This document shows, in pieces, positions 5,890-10,466 of a stretch of DNA of 10,466 bases. The stretch comes from Burkholderiales bacterium. Lineage in GTDB: Bacteria > Pseudomonadota > Gammaproteobacteria > Burkholderiales > Burkholderiaceae_F. Made by a program: the position numbers and the translations under genes. The DNA lies in NCBI GenBank assembly GCA_024641225.1, contig JAHEDN010000051.1:1-10466 (forward strand). The letters are read 5' to 3'. The notes beneath the pieces are model-generated. The model had not been told where the DNA came from. It ran no database searches and saw nothing but the letters and a program-made list of their open reading frames with translations. The stretch's first letter is position 1. The number at the start of each line of letters is the position of its first letter.

Positions 5890-5921
5890 CTCGTGACCTC
5901 AGTTCGCGTTATCGACAGCAA

Positions 5922-6035
5922 TCAGCCCTGGCGCTGCTTGTGCCGAGGGTCGGAACAGATCACCCGCACGACGCGATTGCGCCGGATGATCTTGCACTTG
6001 CGGCACATTTTCTTGACCGAAGCATTCACCTTCAT
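5922..6035 (-). CDS. rpmJ: 50S ribosomal protein bL36 (zinc-binding form)
   Basis: The smallest gene in the window encodes 37 residues. It reads MKVNASVKKMCRKCKIIRRN, then RVVRVICSDPRHKQRQG, which matches bL36 over its full length. The zinc ribbon ligands C11, C14, C27 and H32 (C-x2-C-x12-C-x4-H) are all present, so this is the zinc-dependent form. bL36 packs into a junction of 23S rRNA helices in the large subunit. The ATG at 6035 has a purine-rich GGAG about seven bases upstream. It follows infA after 17 bp and precedes rpsM after 32 bp, the order usual for betaproteobacteria. It is easily missed because it lies below common length cut-offs. Confidence 0.97.
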   Translation of the reverse strand: MKVNASVKKMCRKCKIIRRNRVVRVICSDPRHKQRQG

Positions 6036-6052
6036 CGGTTTCTCCTGCCGCG

Positions 6053-6271
6053 CTATTTGGCGCGGAAAACGATCCTTGCCCTCGAAAGGTCATACGGCGT
6101 CAGTTCGACCGTGACCTTGTCGCCAGGAAGGATGCGGATGTAATGCATCCGCATCTTTCCCGAGATATGACCAAGCACGACATGTCCATTTTCAAGTTTG
6201 ACCCGGAAGTTCGCATTCGGGAGGTTCTCAAGAACCTCCCCCTGCATCTGGATCACGTCGTCCTTGGCCAT
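6053..6271 (-). CDS. infA: Translation initiation factor IF-1
   Basis: IF-1 binds the A site of the 30S subunit during initiation and assists IF-2 and IF-3. The 72-residue protein is a single S1-type OB fold: MAKDDVIQMQGEVLENLPNA at 1-20, FRVKLENGHVVLGHISGKMR at 22-41, and the IRILPGDKVTVELTPYDLSR block at 45-64. The length equals E. coli IF-1 (72 aa). The ATG at 6271 was chosen over an upstream in-frame start at 6322 because the latter would add 17 unrelated residues and overlap the end of secY. Its place inside the cluster, between secY and rpmJ, is a betaproteobacterial trait; in E. coli infA is elsewhere on the chromosome. Confidence 0.98.
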   Translation of the reverse strand: MAKDDVIQMQGEVLENLPNANFRVKLENGHVVLGHISGKMRMHYIRILPGDKVTVELTPYDLSRARIVFRAK

Positions 6272-6299
6272 CGATGCTGCCCTGCCTTCCTCTGCTTTG

Positions 6300-7628
6300 C
6301 TACCGTGGCAGCCCCGGTCCAAACCCCTTGAAGTTCGCCTTCTTCAGCAAACTCTCGTATTGGTGCGTCATCAGGTAAGCCTGCACCTGCGACATGAAGT
6401 CCATGGTGACAACCACCACGATCAGCAGCGAAGTCCCACCGAAGTAGAAGGGCACCGAGAAGCGCAAGTTGAGAAACTCGGGCACCAGGCAAACCAGCGT
6501 GATGTAAAGCGCCCCCGCCAGCGTCAGCCGCATCAGGATCTTGTCGATGTAGCGGGCGGTCTGATCGCCCGGCCGGATCCCCGGGACGAAGGCGCCGCTC
6601 TTCTTCAGGTTGTCCGCTGTCTCCTTGCTGTTGAAGACCAGAGCCGTGTAGAAGAAACAGAAGAAAATGATCAGCCCGGAGTACAGCAGGATGTAAAGCG
6701 GCTGGCCCGGCGAAAGCGCGCCAGCCAGGTCGCGGATCCAGCGGGTGGCATCGCCGGTCGTAAACCAGCCGGCCAGCGTGGCCGGAAACAGAATCAGCGA
6801 AGACGCGAAGATCGGCGGGATGACGCCGGACATGTTGATCTTCAGCGGTAGATGTGAGCTCTGTCCGCCGTAGATCTTGTTGCCGACCTGCCGCTTCGCG
6901 TAATTGACCAGGATCTTGCGCTGCCCGCGCTCGACGAAAACCACGAACGCCGTCACCAGCGCGATCAGCGCGATGATGAAGATTGCCGCCAGCGGACCGA
7001 TCGCACCCGTACGGACGAGTTCGAACAGGCCACCGATGGCGTTTGGCAGCCCGGCAACGATGCCGGCGAAGATCAGGATCGAAATGCCGTTTCCGAGCCC
7101 CCGCTCGGTGATCTGCTCGCCGAGCCACATCAGGAACATAGTGCCGGTCACCAGCGACACCATGCAAATGAAGATGAACATCAGGCCGGGGCTGAGCACC
7201 AGTCCCTGCTGCGATTGCAGCGCCACTGAAATGCCGTACGACTGCACCAGCGCCAGGCCGAGCGTCGCATAGCGCGTGTACTGGGTGATCTTGCGCCGCC
7301 CCGACTCGCCCTCCTTGCGCAGCGCTTCCAGCGACGGCAGCACGTAGGTCAGCATCTGAAAGATGATCGACGCCGAGATGTACGGCATGATCCCCAGCGC
7401 GAAGACGGAGAATCGCGACAGCGCACCGCCCGAGAACATGTTGAACAGGCCGAGAATGCCGCCCTGCTGCGAGTTGAAGAGCTGGCGCAGCTGGTCCGGG
7501 TCGATGCCCGGCACCGGAACGTGCGTGCCGATCCGGTAAACGACGAGCGCAAGCAGCAGAAAAGTCAGGCGACGCTTCAGATCGCCGTACTTTCCTGTCT
7601 TGCCGAGCGTTGCCGGATTGCTGGCCAC
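6300..7628 (-). CDS. secY: Protein translocase channel subunit SecY
   Basis: SecY forms the inner-membrane channel of the SecYEG translocon. The 442-residue product (E. coli 443) has the expected ten hydrophobic segments, from LTFLLLALVVYRIG (21-34) to TSLLIVVVVTMDFM (399-412). Family marks are HVPVPGID at 36-43, LGNGISILIFAGI at 178-190, KINMSGVIPPIFASS at 263-277, and the large cytosolic loop GAFVPGIRPGDQTARYIDKI at 345-364, which carries the Arg of the SecA/ribosome-contacting tip. The start is GTG at 7628, with AGAGGA (7634-7639) five bases upstream; no in-frame ATG lies nearby. It follows rplO after 17 bp. The gene appears intact, with no unusual features apart from the GTG start. Confidence 0.99.
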   Translation of the reverse strand: MASNPATLGKTGKYGDLKRRLTFLLLALVVYRIGTHVPVPGIDPDQLRQLFNSQQGGILGLFNMFSGGALSRFSVFALGIMPYISASIIFQMLTYVLPSLEALRKEGESGRRKITQYTRYATLGLALVQSYGISVALQSQQGLVLSPGLMFIFICMVSLVTGTMFLMWLGEQITERGLGNGISILIFAGIVAGLPNAIGGLFELVRTGAIGPLAAIFIIALIALVTAFVVFVERGQRKILVNYAKRQVGNKIYGGQSSHLPLKINMSGVIPPIFASSLILFPATLAGWFTTGDATRWIRDLAGALSPGQPLYILLYSGLIIFFCFFYTALVFNSKETADNLKKSGAFVPGIRPGDQTARYIDKILMRLTLAGALYITLVCLVPEFLNLRFSVPFYFGGTSLLIVVVVTMDFMSQVQAYLMTHQYESLLKKANFKGFGPGLPR

Positions 7629-7645
7629 GAGAATCCTCTTGAACG

Positions 7646-8254
7646 CTACTTCGATGCCGACTTGTCAGCCTTCTTCTTCGGCGCCGCCTCTGCCGGCTTC
7701 GTCGCTGCGGCCGCCTTCTTCACGGCCGGCTTCCGCTCAGCCGCGGCGATCGCCGCCTCCCTGGCCGTACGGCGCTCCGCCAGGCGCGCCTGCTTTTTTC
7801 CGGCCTTCTTTTCTACGCTGACCAGAGCGACGGTCCCGCCCGCTGCCTCGATCATCGCCTTGGCGCCCTTGGTCACGCCGATGCCGCGCACCATTACCTT
7901 GCGCGAGAGCTCGCCTGACTTGATCACACGGGCATCGATCGCCAACGTCGAGACCACGCCCGCCTGCTTCAGGACCATCAGGTCGACCTCGTCGGCGCCA
8001 AGCTTCTGCAGCTCGTCCAGGCGCACGACCTCCACGTACCTACGCGACAGTGAGGTAAAGCCGCGCTTCGGCAGGCGTCGGTGCAGCGGCATTTGCCCGC
8101 CCTCGAATCCCACCTTGTGGAAGCCGCCGGCGCGGGCTTTCTGCCCCTTGTGACCTCGGCCCGCCGTCTTGCCCCAACCGCTGCCAATGCCGCGGCCGAC
8201 GCGGTGGCGCGCGCTCTTTGAGCCGGATGCCGGTTTCAAATTGTTAAGACGCAT
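7646..8254 (-). CDS. rplO: 50S ribosomal protein uL15 with a long basic C-terminal tail
   Basis: uL15 is a late-assembling large-subunit protein. Residues 1-146 align with the standard protein: MRLNNLKPASGSKSARHRVG at 1-20, the glycine-rich arm RGIGSGWGKTAGRGHKGQKA at 21-40, GFEGGQMPLHRRLPKRGF at 49-66, and VRGIGVTKGAKAMIEAAGG at 122-140. E. coli uL15 ends at 144 residues. Here the frame continues for about 56 more (147-202), two-thirds of them Ala, Lys or Arg, with motifs such as KPAVKKAAAA and PKKKADKSASK. The tail resembles histone-H1-like disordered segments. The frame is uninterrupted, its stop lies 17 bp before secY, and the start at 8254 has GGAG six bases upstream. The core call is certain; the role of the tail is unknown. 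Confidence 0.98.
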   Translation of the reverse strand: MRLNNLKPASGSKSARHRVGRGIGSGWGKTAGRGHKGQKARAGGFHKVGFEGGQMPLHRRLPKRGFTSLSRRYVEVVRLDELQKLGADEVDLMVLKQAGVVSTLAIDARVIKSGELSRKVMVRGIGVTKGAKAMIEAAGGTVALVSVEKKAGKKQARLAERRTAREAAIAAAERKPAVKKAAAATKPAEAAPKKKADKSASK

Positions 8255-8269
8255 GGTTCTCCAATCCTC

Positions 8270-8449
8270 TTAGCCGACCTTCACGAGGTAGGCCACCTTG
8301 GTGATCATCCCGCGCACCGCGGGCGTGTCTTCCAGCTCGCGGGTCTGGTGCACGCGCCTCAGCCCCAGGCCACGCACGGTGGCCTGGTGATCAGCCCTGG
8401 CGCCGATCGGGCTCCTGACTAGCTTCACCTGCAAAGTCTTCTTCGTCAC
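8270..8449 (-). CDS. rpmD: 50S ribosomal protein uL30
   Basis: A 59-residue bacterial-type uL30, a small ferredoxin-like-fold protein of the large subunit. The frame reads (M)TKKTLQVKLVRSPIGARADH at 1-21, then TVRGLGLRRVHQTRELEDTP at 24-43, and ends MITKVAYLVKVG, all typical. The start is GTG at 8449; a longer in-frame form starting inside rpsE would add unrelated sequence. GAGGGA (8456-8461) lies six bases ahead and overlaps the rpsE stop codon, so translation of the two genes is probably coupled. Spacers are 10 bp to rpsE and 15 bp to rplO. Confidence 0.96.
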   Translation of the reverse strand: MTKKTLQVKLVRSPIGARADHQATVRGLGLRRVHQTRELEDTPAVRGMITKVAYLVKVG

Positions 8450-8459
8450 TTCGTGTCCC

Positions 8460-8981
8460 TCAGCCCAGCAGCTCCTCGACCGACTTGCCGCGCTTGGCGG
8501 CAACTTCGGCCGGTGTCCGCAAATGATCGAGCGCGTTAAGCGTCGCCCGCACCAAGTTGTATGGGTTGGTCGAACCATGCGACTTGGCCACGACGTTACG
8601 AACGCCCATCACATCGAAGACCGCACGCATTGGGCCCCCGGCCTTGACGCCGGCACCCTCGGCTGCCGGCGCCAACATCACTTTGGAAGCGCCATGCTTG
8701 CCTTCGACTGGGTGATGAAGCGTGCCGTTCTTCAACGGAACGCGCTGCATTCCGCGGCGCGCCTTCTCCATTGCCTTCTGAACGGCCACCGGCACCTCGC
8801 GCGCCTTGCCCTTGCCCATACCGATGCGGCCGTCGCCGTCACCAACCACCGTGAGGGCGGCAAAGCCCAGAATCCGCCCGCCCTTGACGACCTTGGTCAC
8901 ACGGTTGACCGCGATCATCTTTTCTTTCAGGCCGTCGTCGCGCTCCTGGCTCTGAACGCCTTTCGGCTGCACCCTTGCCAT
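8460..8981 (-). CDS. rpsE: 30S ribosomal protein uS5
   Basis: uS5 lies at the mRNA entry tunnel and takes part in decoding accuracy. The 173-residue protein (E. coli 167) has the N-terminal double-stranded-RNA-binding-like domain with KEKMIAVNRVTKVVKGGRIL at 19-38, FAALTVVGDGDGRIGMGKGK at 40-59 and VPVAVQKAMEKARR at 63-76. The C-terminal domain has AEGAGVKAGGPMRAVFDVMG at 107-126 and AKSHGSTNPYNLVRATLNAL at 132-151. The ATG at 8981 follows a G-rich GGGGG about five bases upstream. It lies 9 bp after rplR and overlaps the ribosome-binding site of rpmD at its end. Confidence 0.98.
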   Translation of the reverse strand: MARVQPKGVQSQERDDGLKEKMIAVNRVTKVVKGGRILGFAALTVVGDGDGRIGMGKGKAREVPVAVQKAMEKARRGMQRVPLKNGTLHHPVEGKHGASKVMLAPAAEGAGVKAGGPMRAVFDVMGVRNVVAKSHGSTNPYNLVRATLNALDHLRTPAEVAAKRGKSVEELLG

Positions 8982-8990
8982 CGTTGCCCC

Positions 8991-9359
8991 CTAGAACTTC
9001 AGGCCCGCTTCGCGCGCGGCCTCGGCCAGCGCCTTGACGCGGCCGTGATAGCGATAACCAGCCCGATCGAATGCCACCGATTCAATCCCGGCTGCCTTTG
9101 CCTTCTGCGCCAGTCGCGCGCCGACCACTTTCGCCGCAGCCGCATTGCCTCCCTTGCCTTTGGCACCGTCCAGTTGGCTGCGCACTTCGGGCTCGACCGT
9201 GGAGGCAGTGACCAGTACCTTGCCGCCATCGGACGAAATAACACTGGCATAGATGTTCAGGTTGCTGCGGAACACCGTCAGCCGGTTCTCACGTTCCAGA
9301 CGAATGCGCGCGCGCGTCGCGCGGGCGCGGCGCAGGCGGGAAAGTTTCTTGTCGCTCAT
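8991..9359 (-). CDS. rplR: 50S ribosomal protein uL18
   Basis: uL18 binds 5S rRNA together with uL5 and bL25 and anchors it in the central protuberance. The 122-residue protein (E. coli 117) starts with an arginine-rich RNA-binding tail (SRLRRARATRARIR, 7-20). This is followed by RLTVFRSNLNIYASVIS at 26-42, GKVLVTAST at 46-54, and the C-terminal signature FDRAGYRYHGRVKALAEAAR at 97-116. The ATG at 9359 has CGGAG seven bases upstream. Spacers of 15 bp to rplF and 9 bp to rpsE place it firmly inside the operon. Confidence 0.98.
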   Translation of the reverse strand: MSDKKLSRLRRARATRARIRLERENRLTVFRSNLNIYASVISSDGGKVLVTASTVEPEVRSQLDGAKGKGGNAAAAKVVGARLAQKAKAAGIESVAFDRAGYRYHGRVKALAEAAREAGLKF

Positions 9360-9374
9360 TGTTGGCTCCGCACC

Positions 9375-9908
9375 CTATTTCTTCTTGGTCTCTTTCAACA
9401 CCACGGTTTCGTCCGCGTAGCGCACCCCTTTGCCTTTGTAGGGCTCCGGCGGCTTGTATCCGCGCACCTCGGCAGCAACTTGGCCAACTCTCTGTTTGTC
9501 AGTGCCTTTGATCAAGATCTCGGTCTGTGTCGGCGTCTCCGCTTTCACACCTGCCGGCAGTTGGTGGACGATCGGATGCGAGAAACCCAGCGAAAGGTTC
9601 AGCTTGTCGCCTTGCGCCTGCGCGCGATAGCCGACCCCGACCAGCGTCAGTTTGCGTTCGAAGCCCTTGCTCACGCCCCGCACCATTCCCGCGACAAGCG
9701 CGCGCATCGTGCCGCTCATTGCTACGGCAGCCGCGCTTTCTTCGGCGGCCGAGAAGCTGACTCGTCCGTCGGCCACGGCCACCTTGACCAGCGGCGAAAC
9801 CGGCCGCGACAGCATCCCCAACGGTCCCTTTACCGTGATCTCCGAATCGCTGACCCGGGCCTCTACACCCGCAACCAGGTCGACCGGCACCTTAGCTACT
9901 CGTGACAT
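9375..9908 (-). CDS. rplF: 50S ribosomal protein uL6
   Basis: uL6 sits at the base of the L7/L12 stalk near the sarcin-ricin loop. The 177-residue product equals the E. coli length. It shows two related beta-rich domains, with RVAKVPVDLVAGVEARV at 3-19, GTMRALVAGMVRGVSKGFER at 66-85, LVGVGYRAQAQGDKLNLSLG at 89-108, and the C-terminal signature KGTDKQRVGQVAAEVRGYKP at 134-153 continuing to PYKGKGVRY. The ATG at 9908 has GGGAG about nine bases upstream. It lies 21 bp after rpsH and 15 bp before rplR. Confidence 0.98.
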   Translation of the reverse strand: MSRVAKVPVDLVAGVEARVSDSEITVKGPLGMLSRPVSPLVKVAVADGRVSFSAAEESAAAVAMSGTMRALVAGMVRGVSKGFERKLTLVGVGYRAQAQGDKLNLSLGFSHPIVHQLPAGVKAETPTQTEILIKGTDKQRVGQVAAEVRGYKPPEPYKGKGVRYADETVVLKETKKK

Positions 9909-9929
9909 CGATCTTCTCCCGCTCCAGCT

Positions 9930-10325
9930 TCACGCGACGTAGCAAAGCACTTCGCCACCAACCCCTTGGGTCCGCGCCCGGCGGTCGGTCATCACTCCGC
10001 GCGACGTCGAAACGATGGCTACGCCGAGGCCGTTCATCACCTGCGGGATTTCGTCCCGACCGCGGTAAATGCGCAGACCTGGACGGGAGACACGCTCGAG
10101 ACGCTCGATCACCGGCCGGCCGGCGTAATACTTGAGACCAATGCGCAGCTGCGGCTTGCCGGCGTTTTCGTCGACCCTGAAACCGTCGACGTACCCCTCG
10201 TCGGTCAGCACCTGGGCAATAGCCGCCTTCAGCTTTGACGAGGGCATGACCACCTCGGTCTTCTCGACCCGCTGCGCGTTACGAATGCGCGTCAGCATGT
10301 CGGCGATGGGATCACTCATGCTCAT
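9930..10325 (-). CDS. rpsH: 30S ribosomal protein uS8
   Basis: uS8 is a primary 16S rRNA-binding protein. In E. coli it also represses the spc operon by binding a helix-21 mimic at the start of rplE, which lies outside this window. The 131-residue product (E. coli 130) shows MSMSDPIADMLTRIRNAQ at 1-18, VMPSSKLKAAIAQVL at 26-40, DEGYVDGF at 42-49, and the RNA-contacting VSTSRGVMTDRRARTQGVGG at 105-124. Two ATGs lie six bases apart. The upstream one (10325) was chosen because GAGGAG lies nine bases ahead of it, while the second would be fifteen bases away. Confidence 0.98.
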   Translation of the reverse strand: MSMSDPIADMLTRIRNAQRVEKTEVVMPSSKLKAAIAQVLTDEGYVDGFRVDENAGKPQLRIGLKYYAGRPVIERLERVSRPGLRIYRGRDEIPQVMNGLGVAIVSTSRGVMTDRRARTQGVGGEVLCYVA

Positions 10326-10334
10326 TGATGCAAT

Positions 10335-10340
10335 CTCCTC
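10335..10340 (-). promoter_or_regulatory. Ribosome-binding site deciding the rpsH start
   Basis: GAGGAG, nine bases before the first of two closely spaced ATG codons, favours initiation at 10325 over 10319. Confidence 0.6.
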
Positions 10341-10342
10341 GC

Positions 10343-10466
10343 TTACCAGCTGGCCTTGACCAGGCCGGGAATGTCGCCGCGCAGCGCCGCCTCGCGGATC
10401 TTGTTGCGTGCCAGCCCGAACTTGCGGAACGTGCCACGCGGCCGTCCGGTCAGCGAGCAGCGATTA
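10343..10466 (-). CDS. rpsN: 30S ribosomal protein uS14, C-terminal part (cut by window edge)
   Basis: The last 40 codons and the TAA stop of uS14 are present; the start lies beyond the right edge. The visible chain reads NRCSLTGRPRGTFRKFGLAR, then NKIREAALRGDIPGLVKASW, matching the end of the 101-residue E. coli form (GRPxGxxRKFGL and GxIPGLxKASW). Only one Cys is visible where zinc-binding short forms have a CxxC pair, which suggests the long, zinc-free type, although the N-terminal half cannot be checked. It precedes rpsH by 17 bp, the standard spc-operon order. Confidence 0.97.
   Translation of the reverse strand, partial: NRCSLTGRPRGTFRKFGLARNKIREAALRGDIPGLVKASW

Noticed and set aside
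8523..9905. Plus-strand open frame of 460 codons across rpsE, rplR and rplF
   Set aside because: It runs antisense through three well-supported ribosomal protein genes and resembles no protein; it is a codon-bias artefact.

Overview
The window is almost entirely the reverse-strand spc/alpha ribosomal protein supercluster of a high-GC proteobacterium, most likely a betaproteobacterium of the Burkholderiales type. This rests on three observations: the gene order rplO-secY-infA-rpmJ-rpsM-rpsK-rpsD-rpoA-rplQ with infA inside the cluster; an RpoA C-terminal domain and a uS8 N-terminus (MSMSDPIADM) that read like Burkholderia-type proteins; and cutA following rplQ. The assignment is from memory of these families, not from a search.

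Reading the genes in their direction of transcription (right to left): rpsN (3' part only, cut by the window edge), rpsH, rplF, rplR, rpsE, rpmD, rplO and secY, packed with spacers of about 9-20 bp. Then come infA, rpmJ (too small for many gene callers), rpsM and rpsK, and then rpsD, rpoA and rplQ, which are separated by unusually roomy, stem-loop-rich spacers (122, 141 and 164 bp). Together they encode small- and large-subunit ribosomal proteins, the SecYEG channel subunit, initiation factor IF-1 and the RNA polymerase alpha subunit: one growth-coupled expression unit. No transcription terminator with a clear U-tract was found anywhere in the window.

Left of rplQ the density falls. A 436-bp spacer holds no supportable gene. 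It is followed by cutA (GTG start), a 350-bp spacer, a DUF481-family outer-membrane beta-barrel protein with a signal peptide and a perfect Shine-Dalgarno sequence, a 272-bp spacer, and an Hsp15-type S4-domain RNA-binding protein (hslR). All confident genes lie on the reverse strand.

Nothing in the window looks like a mobile element, CRISPR array, RNA gene or novel multigene system. The points most worth a second look are a 56-residue Ala/Lys-rich C-terminal tail on ribosomal protein uL15, the structured spacers on both sides of rpsD (the gene whose product is the alpha-operon autoregulator in E. coli) with no room for an E. coli-type leader before rpsM, and the two gene-free spacers around cutA.
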